Origin: SAT2750 sp964476375
Lineage (GTDB): Bacteria > Planctomycetota > Planctomycetia > Pirellulales > Pirellulaceae
Assembly: GCA_964476375.1 (NCBI GenBank)
Contig: CAYYZW010000018.1
Coordinates: 1 to 38,963 of the forward strand
DNA length: 38,963 bases
Reading direction: 5' to 3'
Positions within the stretch are counted from its first letter, which is position 1, and each line of letters opens with the position of its first letter. The position numbers were made by a program, and so were the translations under genes. Below, one piece after another: positions 8,494 to 15,882 of this stretch. The notes under the pieces are model-generated. The model was not told where the DNA came from. It searched no databases and saw nothing but the letters and a program-made list of their open reading frames with translations.

Positions 8494-9033
8494 TCATTTT
8501 TTCAGGGAAAAGAACCTGATCGAAAGAGGATACGGCCAGGCCTCTCCCTTGTTTGCCTTGATTCCACCAATCACCGGGAAGGCAATAAATGGGATCGTGA
8601 GAATGGCGCCTGGCACCAGGAGCAAGAAAGGGAACGTGAGGAGAAAGAAGGAAATCAGGGCGAGGACGACAGCCAGGATTGCTGCCGTGATCATCCAGTT
8701 GGCGACAATTTTCCCATGCAGGTCAATGACCTCTGATTTATCCTTCTTCACCTGCCAGATGACGATCGGAACGACAATTCCAGCCAGCGGAACGATATAA
8801 GCGCAAAACTGGGAAAAGTGAATCAGTGCACACCAGGTTCTGTCGTCCATGGACCTGACGGCGTTGCTGACACCGTCGACCGCATCGCTCACACCATCTC
8901 CGATCTGGGTCAGAACCGGCGTTTCCTGTGGTTCCAGCAGGGACGTCTTGGCTTTCTGGTACTCCTCTTCCGTGATCGCACCACTCTGACGGAGAGCGTC
9001 AAGCTTGGCGATTTCGTCCGCAACGCTGATCAT
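8494..9033 (-). CDS. SHOCT + DUF4870 small membrane protein
   Basis: A 179-residue protein from ATG 9033. Residues 3-33 (ISVADEIAKLDALRQSGAIT and following) form a SHOCT-type short helical motif, often found at protein ends and thought to aid oligomerisation. The rest is a DUF4870-type module with hydrophobic segments around 78-95, 113-140 and 143-160. Function is unknown. The start lies 4 bp beyond the peroxiredoxin stop, with AGGAG at 9044-9048 as a distant Shine-Dalgarno inside that gene's end, so the two genes form an operon and may be translationally coupled. If readthrough of the upstream TGA is needed for ribosome traffic, this gene's expression could depend on it; that is speculative. 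Confidence 0.8.
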   Translation of the reverse strand: MISVADEIAKLDALRQSGAITEEEYQKAKTSLLEPQETPVLTQIGDGVSDAVDGVSNAVRSMDDRTWCALIHFSQFCAYIVPLAGIVVPIVIWQVKKDKSEVIDLHGKIVANWMITAAILAVVLALISFFLLTFPFLLLVPGAILTIPFIAFPVIGGIKANKGEAWPYPLSIRFFSLKK

Positions 9034-9037
9034 GGGA

Positions 9038-9505
9038 TCAAGGCTCCTGCAGGTATTCGAGCACCTTGGCCGCATGATCGGCGGCCTTGGGGACGCGTTT
9101 CCAGTGACGGATGACCCTGCCCGTCTCGCCAACCAGTACGGTGGATCTTATCACGCCTATCACCTTCTTGCCGTACATCATTTTTTCCCCGTAGGCACCG
9201 TACTTGGCCATCACTTTTTTCTCCGGATCACAGAGCAGGGTGTAGGGAAGTTTGTACTTGGCAATAAACGCCTGGTGTTTCTCTGGCCCGTCCGGGGAGA
9301 TACCAATGACGGTGGTCCCCAGGCCCTGGATCTGCTTCCACATACTGCGGAAGCCCTCGGCCTCCTTGATTCAGCCAGGGGTGTCATCCTGGGGGTAGAA
9401 ATAAACGACCACCTTCTGGCCACGCAGCCCCCGGAGAGCGACCTTCTCGCCGTCCTGGTCCGGAAGCGTGAACAAGGGTGCAGGCTTGCCTTCGATAATT
9501 GTCAT
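9038..9505 (-). CDS. PrxQ/BCP-family peroxiredoxin, probable selenoprotein (in-frame TGA at the catalytic residue)
   Basis: Thioredoxin-fold peroxidase reducing H2O2 or organic hydroperoxides, normally cytoplasmic. From ATG 9505 the frame encodes 155 residues with one internal TGA at codon 45. Upstream it reads MTIIEGKPAPLFTLPDQDGE, then YFYPQDDTPG-[TGA]-IKEAEGFR. PrxQ/BCP proteins have Cys here in P-x3-T-x2-C: P38 and T42 are present and the TGA occupies the Cys site. Downstream are GISPDGPEKHQAF, YTLLCDPEKK and the family motif RSTVLV (R120). Length is normal. Both sides are intact and in the same frame, and a hairpin follows the TGA, so Sec insertion is favoured over a nonsense mutation. 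TGA also ends this and other genes here, so the code is standard. The resolving-Cys position (50) is Glu; the only other Cys is C92. An internal ATG at 9343 would give a product lacking the active site. Confidence 0.85.
9334..9354 (-). promoter_or_regulatory. Candidate bacterial SECIS hairpin
   Basis: On the mRNA, GCUUCCGC (9354-9347) pairs with GUGGAAGC (9341-9334) over 8 bp with one G-U wobble, closing a 5-nt loop AGUAU. The stem begins 16 nt after the TGA and the loop 24 nt after it. By established knowledge, bacterial SECIS elements lie immediately downstream of UGA in the coding region, with a G near the start of a small apical loop bound by SelB; the GU here fits. A competing 7-bp hairpin (GGAGGCC/GGCUUCC, 9365-9349, 3-nt loop) is too close to the TGA for the usual spacing. 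Confidence 0.65.
9371..9373 (-). other. Candidate selenocysteine codon (in-frame TGA, codon 45)
   Basis: The minus-strand TGA replaces the peroxidatic Cys codon of the peroxiredoxin. A single third-base change from TGC or TGT would also give it, so a point nonsense mutation is the formal alternative. Exact coincidence with the one catalytic residue among 155, plus an open frame afterwards, argues for recoding. Confidence 0.8.
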
Positions 9506-9662
9506 GAGTATTCGGTTCCTGTTGTGAATTTTCCGCATTGTAAATAGAAGCCTGCTGCAAGCAAGGCACGACTGACCAGGACAGCCTGGAATGAATCCTG
9601 CCCGACGGCATGTTAGGATGCTGCCCTGGAAATGTTTTCTGCACCTGGAAGGGAGAAGTCAG

Positions 9663-10763
9663 ATGAAAAACAGTTCTCTTGTTCTGGTCCTTGTGGTCGC
9701 TGGCATGCTGGAGTATTCCGCGGCAACCACCCTCGGTGAAGGGGAGGCGGACTACGAGATTTTTCTTCGCTATGCGGATTCCCCGGTGGTGGAGGCGGAC
9801 TGGAAACTGACCAGGGCGCGGGTCGTTTACAAGGGGGCGCCGGCAACGCACGAGGAAAGGTACCGGGTGATCCCCTGCGTGGCCCGGATGCTCGACGGGA
9901 CGATCGTGGTGGCTGTGGAGCCGGGAGGTCACAAGCCGATCTTTATCCAGTCCAGTGATGGTGCACGAACCTGGTCCAGGCCTTACCAGGGCGTGCTGGG
10001 AGAAGAAGTCCGCACGATCAGCACGATCGGTGTACGGCGGGATGGTCGGCTGATGGCCGTCTCGGAGAAGCCGCTGCGACTGGCATACAGTGAGGACCAG
10101 GGCAGGACCTGGACCAGGGGGGAACTGATCGACACCGGTCCGCTCAGGGGGAGCTGGGTCTGGACCGGCGGCCGCCCGATGGAACTTGAGGATGGGACGC
10201 TGGTAATCCCGGTGGCAGGCTACCTCCAGCCAGGCTGGCTCAGTGCCGGCGTGGCTCGCAGCATGGACGACGGCGATAGCTGGGAATTTGTCGTGACGGG
10301 CCACGGGAATCCGGACAACCAGATGATCTTCAGTGAACCGACGATCGCTGCTCTCTCGGATGGCTCGCTGGTGGTTCTGATGCGTACCGAGGACCGGGTA
10401 AAGAATATTGTCCCGGGTGAGCCACGTGGGGAACGGACCGGGCTCTGCCGTGTGAACAGCACCGATGGAGGAAAGACATGGACAAGCCCGATCGAGACGC
10501 TCACCGGGTCTCATGGTTCGGTGGTGGAATTGCCTGGCGGTGTTCTCCTCTGTGGGTATCACCGGGCGCCGCGGCTGGCATTTAGCAGTGACGCGGGACG
10601 AAGCTGGTATGCCAGCAAGCTCTGGATGACCGACAAGCCGCGCAGCGACTGGGGCTGGTACACGGTTGTTGAGATGGTTGACAGGACGACAGCCGTGGCC
10701 CTGATCAAGGAGATGAAGACTCCTAACACGATCCAGGCCTGCCGGCTTCACCGGCGGCGGTAG
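9663..10763 (+). CDS. Secreted sialidase-like (BNR/Asp-box) protein
   Basis: A 366-residue protein with an N-terminal signal peptide (MKNSSLVLVLVVAGMLEY, then a small-residue stretch) and a six-bladed-propeller-like pattern of Asp boxes: SSDGARTW, SEDQGRTW, SMDDGDSW, STDGGKTW and SSDAGRSW. Such proteins act as exo-sialidases or other glycosidases/glycan-binding proteins in the periplasm or outside the cell. The Arg triad cannot be assigned with certainty, so activity on sialic acid is not claimed. Start ATG 9663 has a strong GGGAGAAG upstream; earlier in-frame ATGs at 9591 and 9618 precede the signal peptide and are rejected. It is divergent from the peroxiredoxin gene across 157 bp. Confidence 0.82.
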   Translation: MKNSSLVLVLVVAGMLEYSAATTLGEGEADYEIFLRYADSPVVEADWKLTRARVVYKGAPATHEERYRVIPCVARMLDGTIVVAVEPGGHKPIFIQSSDGARTWSRPYQGVLGEEVRTISTIGVRRDGRLMAVSEKPLRLAYSEDQGRTWTRGELIDTGPLRGSWVWTGGRPMELEDGTLVIPVAGYLQPGWLSAGVARSMDDGDSWEFVVTGHGNPDNQMIFSEPTIAALSDGSLVVLMRTEDRVKNIVPGEPRGERTGLCRVNSTDGGKTWTSPIETLTGSHGSVVELPGGVLLCGYHRAPRLAFSSDAGRSWYASKLWMTDKPRSDWGWYTVVEMVDRTTAVALIKEMKTPNTIQACRLHRRR

Positions 10764-10774
10764 GGCAGAGAGAG

Positions 10775-10848
10775 TATCCCCAGGAGGGTTCGAACCTCCA
10801 ACCTTCGGCTTCGGAGGCCGACACTCTATCCAGTTGAGCTATGGGGAC
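10775..10848 (-). tRNA. tRNA-Arg (anticodon CCG)
   Basis: The reverse strand folds as a complete 74-nt cloverleaf. Acceptor GTCCCCA pairs with TGGGGAT, the D-arm is GCTC/GAGT, the anticodon stem TCGGC/GCCGA encloses the loop CTCCGAA (anticodon CCG, reading CGG), and the T-arm GGAGG/CCTCC has the loop TTCGAAC. The discriminator base is A and CCA is not encoded. It lies 11 bp past the sialidase-like gene on the opposite strand. It is not tRNA-Sec (wrong anticodon, too short). Confidence 0.96.
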
Positions 10849-10990
10849 AGGGTTAGGAACTTCAATATAAACGCGCCGGAGATGAACGCCAGACCCTGTC
10901 AATCTCCACCGACTCCCAGCGGTCCCCGGGTCGCAGCAGCGAATCCTGTAGAATAATGTCCGGTATTCTCACCTCTTCAACTGGCAGGAT

Positions 10991-11926
10991 ATGACGACCA
11001 GATCACGCCAACTGTGGCCTTCCCTTTCCTTCTGCTGCCTGCTGGTGTCGGCCATGCCGCTCGCGGCCCAGCAGGCCGTATCGGGCGATGCCACTATTCG
11101 GGCACGGGCTGGGAAGTCAGAGATCGTGATCACCACGACCTCGCGGGTTGCCGGGGCAATCCACTCGCTCACCTGGAACGGCAGGGAGATGATCGACAGC
11201 TTCGATCACGGCCGCCAGCTCCAGTCAGCGGCCAACTTCGACCTCGGCTCACGGTTCACGCCCGAGACATTCAACCCAACCGAGGCCGGATCGAGCGCCG
11301 ATGGACGGGGGCCGACCTCCACCAGCCGGCTGCTGCGGATCGCCGCCAGTGTTTTTATGGTTTAGTCGACCACCGAGATGGCCTTCTGGCTCAGGCCCGG
11401 CCAGCGCTCGGCAGGGAACCCGGCCAAGAACAGCCAGACGCGCTCGGCCCACCGGGTCAGCAAGAAAGTCACGATCGGACTTCCGGAGCTGCCCCACGTG
11501 ATCCAGTACGACGTGATATTTACCGTGCCGGAAGGGGAAAAACACCACTATGCCCAGTTCGAGGCGGTCACCGGGTACATGCCTGCCGAGTTCAGAAAAT
11601 TCTGGAAGTTCAATCCCCGCTCGGGAAAACTCGAGCCCCTCTCCGACGGGCCTGGCGAACAGGCCTGGCCGGTGGTTCTTGCGACCGCCGGCGGCTCCCA
11701 CGCGATGGGTATCTACTCGCCTGACCAGCCCGCGAAGGGGTACGAGCAGGCGGGCTACGGTCGCTTTCGGTTTGAACGGGAGCAGGTCACCAAGTGGAAC
11801 TGCGTTTTCCGGATCCGCAGGCCGGAGAAGGGGATCGCGGCGGGTGACTACGCTTACCACTGCCTGGTCATCGTCGGGGACCTGGTAACCGTGGAAAAGA
11901 CCCTGCAGGCCCTGCATGCCCGCTAG
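10991..11926 (+). pseudogene. Secreted protein gene interrupted by an in-frame amber codon
   Basis: ATG 10991 begins a signal peptide (SLSFCCLLVSAMPLAAQQA) and an open frame that stops at TAG 11363-11365. The same frame continues without further stops to TAG 11924-11926. Together they would give 311 residues plus the amber site. The halves look like one protein: LTWNGREMIDSFDHGRQLQS before, then a continuous run of FEAVTGYMPAEF, FWKFNPRSGKLEPLSDGP, GSHAMGIYSPD and WNCVFRI after. I recall similar uncharacterised secreted planctomycete proteins but cannot name a domain. One change (for example CAG or TGG to TAG) would explain it. Alternatives are amber suppression or sequence error; a second product could start at ATG 11378. 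The end overlaps the converging flavoenzyme gene by CTAG. Confidence 0.7.
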
Positions 11927-13140
11927 TGGTCCAGGTGATAGTAGGTCTCGTAGTAGTGGCGGGCCTCCTGGCAGGCGGACTCCCAGTCCCACGGCTGCTC
12001 GCTGAAACGATCCGGGCTGAGGCTGCGAACGTACTCGGAGGGTTCTGCCTCGAACATCGATTCCACCACGTGCCGCCCGATCCCTGCCGATCCGGACACC
12101 CCGTGGGCATTACAGCCTCCGGCCATCACGAAGCCCTCGACCCGGCAGCTGGGACCGATGATGAACCGTCCGTCGGGAGTGAAGGTGGGCCAGCCCTTGA
12201 AGACGCTGCGGATTCCCAGCTCGTTGACCTGCGGGTAAAGCGGCGCGAGCTGGCTGGCAAATTCCCCCAGGACATCCCAGTCCGGATCGATCGGTGGTGG
12301 GTCGCCGGTAAGTGGGAACTGGCGGGGATCGGCCGAGAGGCTCTCTGGTTCCCAGCCACCACACAGCAGTGCACCGGTTTCTGCCCGCAGGTAGAGCGTG
12401 GCGTCGGGGATTCGTACCACCGGTAACGCGGGGTGAAATCCCTCGGCATGGATGGTGACAAAGTACTCGTGCCGGACCGGGACAATCGGCAGCTCCAGGC
12501 CGACGCTCGAGGCCAGCTGGTAGGCGTGTGCCCCGGCCGCGTTCACCACCTGCCGGCACTGGACCTGGCCCTGGTCTGTCTCCACGCCGGTGACTCGCCC
12601 ATCCTTCACGATCACCTCACGGACGGTGGTGCCGGTCTGGAAGGTGACTCCCAGCCGACGCGCCTGGGAGGCGTAGGCCATGGTCAGGTCCGAGGGCTGC
12701 AGGTAACCGTCGCTGGGACACCAGAGGACGGCCTGCACCTGGCGAAAGTCCAGTAGCGGCCACTTCTCACTGGCGGCCGCCGGCTCGATGAACTCTACCT
12801 CCAGCCCCGCCTGAGCGGCAATCTCTGCCATGCGGGAGAATTCCTCCATTCGCTTCTCGTTCAACGCGATCCGCAGCGAGCCGACCTGTCGCCAGCCGGC
12901 CGGGGCACGTTCATCTTCCTGCAGCTGGGAGAATGTCTTGACCGACCACATTGCCAGCCGCGTCCGCTCGATCGAGTTACGGACCTGGCCTACCAGCCCT
13001 GCTGCCTGGGAGGAGGTGGCAGCGGCCAGCGTCGGTTCCTTCTCGATCACCAGTACGTCGGTATGCCCTGCCTGGGCAAGCTGGTAGGCGACGCCGCACC
13101 CCACCGCGCCCCCGCCCACAACCACGATCTCGCTTTGCAT
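11923..13140 (-). CDS. FAD-dependent amine oxidoreductase, DAO family (first copy)
   Basis: A 405-residue D-amino-acid-oxidase-fold flavoprotein of the sarcosine/dimethylglycine dehydrogenase and glycine oxidase type. The dinucleotide motif VVVGGGAVGCGVAYQL is at the N-terminus, followed by EKE at the ribose-binding position, SSQAAGLVG, NAAGAHA, and a C-terminal FTPDGRFIIGPS...GGCNAHGVSGSAGIG region that binds flavin. There is no C-terminal folate-binding GCV_T domain. By family it oxidises a secondary or tertiary amine, here probably passing electrons to ETF encoded in the same operon. Start ATG 13140 has GGTGAG upstream; a GTG at 13152 overlaps the Rieske gene stop and is an alternative. 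It is the last gene of the seven-gene run. Confidence 0.88.
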   Translation of the reverse strand: MQSEIVVVGGGAVGCGVAYQLAQAGHTDVLVIEKEPTLAAATSSQAAGLVGQVRNSIERTRLAMWSVKTFSQLQEDERAPAGWRQVGSLRIALNEKRMEEFSRMAEIAAQAGLEVEFIEPAAASEKWPLLDFRQVQAVLWCPSDGYLQPSDLTMAYASQARRLGVTFQTGTTVREVIVKDGRVTGVETDQGQVQCRQVVNAAGAHAYQLASSVGLELPIVPVRHEYFVTIHAEGFHPALPVVRIPDATLYLRAETGALLCGGWEPESLSADPRQFPLTGDPPPIDPDWDVLGEFASQLAPLYPQVNELGIRSVFKGWPTFTPDGRFIIGPSCRVEGFVMAGGCNAHGVSGSAGIGRHVVESMFEAEPSEYVRSLSPDRFSEQPWDWESACQEARHYYETYYHLDH

Positions 13141-13144
13141 GGAG

Positions 13145-14416
13145 TTACTCACCGCTGGTTCCTGCTGCCTGCGTGGTGAGTTGCTTCAGGTACCAGCGGA
13201 CAAAGCTGTCGACATTGTATTCCTTGTATGTCGAGAAAGGTCCGGGCGCGTAACTGCTGGACTGGACTCCCCTTTGCACGCGCTCGCAGAGTTCCCAGTC
13301 CTGCTCGGAGGTCAGTTGCCAGAAGGGCATGAGTTCTTCCAGCTTGTAGTCACGGCCCTCCTCCGCATCCTCGTGGACCAGCCAGGTGACCCTCAGTTGC
13401 GTGCGCTGTGGGCCGGCCGGTAGGATCCTGGTGCTGACCGCGTGGTCACAGCTGGAGTGGTTCCAGAAGTTGGGCATCGTCCGCATCCGCAGGGTCCCCA
13501 CGTCCGGATCCGTGTAATCGCCCATCAGCGGGGCGACCTGGCGACCGTCCATTGACTCGCTCAGGTAGCCATCGACCAGCGAGGTCCTGTTGGCCGAGTA
13601 CCAGAGGTCCTGGTCGGCATCGGGAAAGGGAGCCATGCCGGTTGAGGTGTGCGTGACCGCCAGCCCCTGCCTGGCCCATTTTTCCTCGCTGCGGCGATTC
13701 GCTGCTTCAATCTCAGCCTGGATCCTGTCGCTGGTGTCATCGGCGTTGTAGTGGTCGAAATTGGCCCGGGTGTACTGCGGATGGTTGACGTTGCAGTGGT
13801 AACACTCGCGGTTATTTTCCCAGATGATTTTCCAGTTGGCGGCAACGTCGTAGTCCACGATCTTTGCAACCCGGGCCCGCTCGAGTCCCTGGGGCCGGAA
13901 ACATGGCTGCACCAGTGCAGCGGCCTGCTCAAAATCCGGTGGCTCCTCGGAGAGCGAGACAAAGAGCATCCCCTCCAGTTCCTGGAGCCGGGCAGGGACC
14001 AGGCCAAGTTCTGACTTGTTCAGGCCCTCCTGCATGCCCGGGGAGGAGACCAGGGATCCATCCCGCGCGTAGGTCCACTGGTGATAGGGACAGACGATCC
14101 GTCCGACCGTCCCACCATCCTCTTCACAGAGGATGGTCCCGCGGTGTCGACAGATGTTATGCAGGGCGCGAACCTGGCCCTCGTCATCCCGGAGGATGAT
14201 CAGCGAATCAGTATCCAGCGTGAGCGTGAAATAGTTGCCCGGCTCGGGGATCTCACAGCTGTGGCCGGCAAACAGCCAGCCCCGCCGCCAGACCCGCTCG
14301 ATATCGGCGCGGTAGACCAGCTCGTCCCGGTAGAATTCGCCCGGCAGACCACGCCCCACCTGGCGGGACTGGATCAGCCTTTCCAGTTCTGCCAGTTCAT
14401 TTTGATCCAGGCTCAT
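13145..14416 (-). CDS. Rieske non-heme iron oxygenase, large subunit (GbcA/CntA-like)
   Basis: A 423-residue ring-hydroxylating-oxygenase alpha-subunit homologue. The [2Fe-2S] Rieske ligands are C89, H91 (ICRHRG), C109 and H112 (CPYHQW). The mononuclear iron site is in NNRECYHCNVNHP with H207 and H212; the third carboxylate ligand is further downstream and not pinned. Relatives that demethylate quaternary amines (glycine betaine, carnitine, stachydrine) have this size and occur beside amine dehydrogenases, as here. Proposed role: O2-dependent removal of the first N-methyl group, releasing formaldehyde. No dedicated flavin/ferredoxin reductase (GbcB-type) is in the window, so electrons must come from elsewhere. 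Aromatic substrates cannot be excluded, but the neighbours speak against them. Confidence 0.88.
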   Translation of the reverse strand: MSLDQNELAELERLIQSRQVGRGLPGEFYRDELVYRADIERVWRRGWLFAGHSCEIPEPGNYFTLTLDTDSLIILRDDEGQVRALHNICRHRGTILCEEDGGTVGRIVCPYHQWTYARDGSLVSSPGMQEGLNKSELGLVPARLQELEGMLFVSLSEEPPDFEQAAALVQPCFRPQGLERARVAKIVDYDVAANWKIIWENNRECYHCNVNHPQYTRANFDHYNADDTSDRIQAEIEAANRRSEEKWARQGLAVTHTSTGMAPFPDADQDLWYSANRTSLVDGYLSESMDGRQVAPLMGDYTDPDVGTLRMRTMPNFWNHSSCDHAVSTRILPAGPQRTQLRVTWLVHEDAEEGRDYKLEELMPFWQLTSEQDWELCERVQRGVQSSSYAPGPFSTYKEYNVDSFVRWYLKQLTTQAAGTSGE

Positions 14417-14451
14417 GAAAAAGTCTCGCCCCGTATCCTTTGATCGTATGA

Positions 14452-15882
14452 TTATTCCTCGAGATCAGAATACATGTCTCCCAGTCCATCCACGTATTCT
14501 CTACCAAGTGGTGACTGTGGAATGCTCGTATCCGCCTCGTCTGGTGACGCCAATTCGGCTGCCCCTACCGACAAGTGAGACCTGGATTTTCCATAGAAGT
14601 AGATGGCACTCAGTATGAAAAGAACCGTACCCAGGATTGCCATGAAGTAGGTGAACAGCCGCAGGAACTCGAAGTAGTCCAGTTCGGCCTGCCCGAGGTC
14701 CTTGTACAGCTGGATACCGACCGACCCGGTGTAACCGAGGGCATCGCACAGGTAGATGGCAAACACGGCCGTTCCGGCTGCCTTGGTGGAGGCCATGATC
14801 CGTTCAAACAGGACGGCCCCGAACGGCACGTAGGCCAGGTAAGCCCCGAACCCGATCAGGATCATCCACCAGAGACCACTGATTTTATCCATGTCCTTGA
14901 GTACCGTCGCTCCTGCCATCAGCAGCATACCGGTGATCATCACGCCAAAGACTGCTACCAGTCCCCGGCGATGATCTTTTGCCAGGTTGAGCAGGGCCAT
15001 CACGATCATGATGCCAAAGGCAACCGGCAAATCGGCTTTTGAGAAAAGTGCGGGCTCATTGCCGTAGCCCATCGCCGTGAACACCTCACGCATGTAGTTG
15101 TCCCGGAAATCACGATAGGCCGTGAGGAAAAAGTAGAGCAGCAGCAACATCAGCATCCCGCCCATAAACTGTTTTAAAAAGGTCATCCGGTCCTGGCTGT
15201 CCATGGTGGTGCGCTTGTTCCGGCTGGCCTCGTCCTGCTCGCTGGGAAGGGGTAACTGGTTGAGAAAAAAGACTGCCGCAATATACGGAAGAAAAAAAAT
15301 CGCCCCGGTGACTACCGGCATCCAGAATTCGTCGATCCCCTGTTCCATGATCCAGCTTCCCACGGTCTTGACCGAGCTGCTGGCGACAATGTACGAGCAG
15401 CTCAGGCCGGCGAATAAAAGCTCGGCAGTTTTCCGTCCCTCCAGGTAGCGGGAGACCAGCCCCCAGACCATTCCCAGGGGAAGGCCGTTGACGAAGATCG
15501 CCAGGACCTTGAGGTTGGCAGGCAAGACGGCAAATGCCAGCAGGGACAGTTCCGCTACCACGATCATGGCGACCAGGACCCTGGCCTGCTTGCTGCGGCT
15601 GATTTCCGAGCAGTACTTGCAGCCCAGGTACTTGGAGATCGTGTAGCCAATGATCTGGCTGATCAGGAAGGTCGCCTTGAGTGTCAGGCCGGTACCAAGG
15701 AACTCCAGTCCCTCATAGGTTGCAGCCGCAAAGGGCTTGCGGAAGGCGTACATGCAGAAGTAGGTCGCGAAGGCGGCCAGCATGGCATAACTGCTGAACA
15801 CGATGGTCGATCCAGCGGATGTTTCCCTCTGGTGGTGGTCGAGCCAGCGGGTGATGGGACTCTTGGGTGCTTCTTGGTTCAT
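14452..15882 (-). CDS. MFS-type transporter, DUF5690-like
   Basis: A 476-residue polytopic membrane protein with about 12 hydrophobic segments. The first helix region reads YAMLAAFATYFCMYAFRKPF, a pattern of DUF5690/MFS sugar-phosphate-type carriers, and GLPLGMVWGLVSRYLEGRKT follows in the middle of the N-half. The C-terminus is a soluble acidic tail. The start ATG overlaps the upstream Fe-S gene's stop by 4 nt (ATGA), so it is translationally coupled within the operon. The likely job is import of the operon's substrate or export of a product; specificity is unknown, and the family is not the BCCT/ABC type normally used for betaines. Confidence 0.82.
   Translation of the reverse strand: MNQEAPKSPITRWLDHHQRETSAGSTIVFSSYAMLAAFATYFCMYAFRKPFAAATYEGLEFLGTGLTLKATFLISQIIGYTISKYLGCKYCSEISRSKQARVLVAMIVVAELSLLAFAVLPANLKVLAIFVNGLPLGMVWGLVSRYLEGRKTAELLFAGLSCSYIVASSSVKTVGSWIMEQGIDEFWMPVVTGAIFFLPYIAAVFFLNQLPLPSEQDEASRNKRTTMDSQDRMTFLKQFMGGMLMLLLLYFFLTAYRDFRDNYMREVFTAMGYGNEPALFSKADLPVAFGIMIVMALLNLAKDHRRGLVAVFGVMITGMLLMAGATVLKDMDKISGLWWMILIGFGAYLAYVPFGAVLFERIMASTKAAGTAVFAIYLCDALGYTGSVGIQLYKDLGQAELDYFEFLRLFTYFMAILGTVLFILSAIYFYGKSRSHLSVGAAELASPDEADTSIPQSPLGREYVDGLGDMYSDLEE

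Noticed and set aside
9038..9343. Peroxiredoxin fragment starting at the internal ATG 9343 as a complete gene
   Set aside because: It would lack the N-terminal strand and catalytic residue, while in-frame sequence upstream matches the missing part exactly, so this is the tail of the longer recoded gene.
9371..9373. TGA read as tryptophan through an altered genetic code
   Set aside because: Several genes in the window (lpxK, etfB, the Fe-S protein, the peroxiredoxin itself) end at TGA, and Trp at a peroxidatic Cys site makes no sense.
9384..10751. 455-codon minus-strand open frame antisense to the sialidase-like gene
   Set aside because: Low-complexity His/Pro/Arg-rich translation without domains. 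The plus strand has a signal peptide, ribosome site and five Asp boxes. A by-product of GC-rich codon usage.
10775..10848. tRNA considered as tRNA-Sec because of the nearby TGA gene
   Set aside because: Anticodon is CCG and length 74 nt; tRNA-Sec has TCA and a long variable arm.
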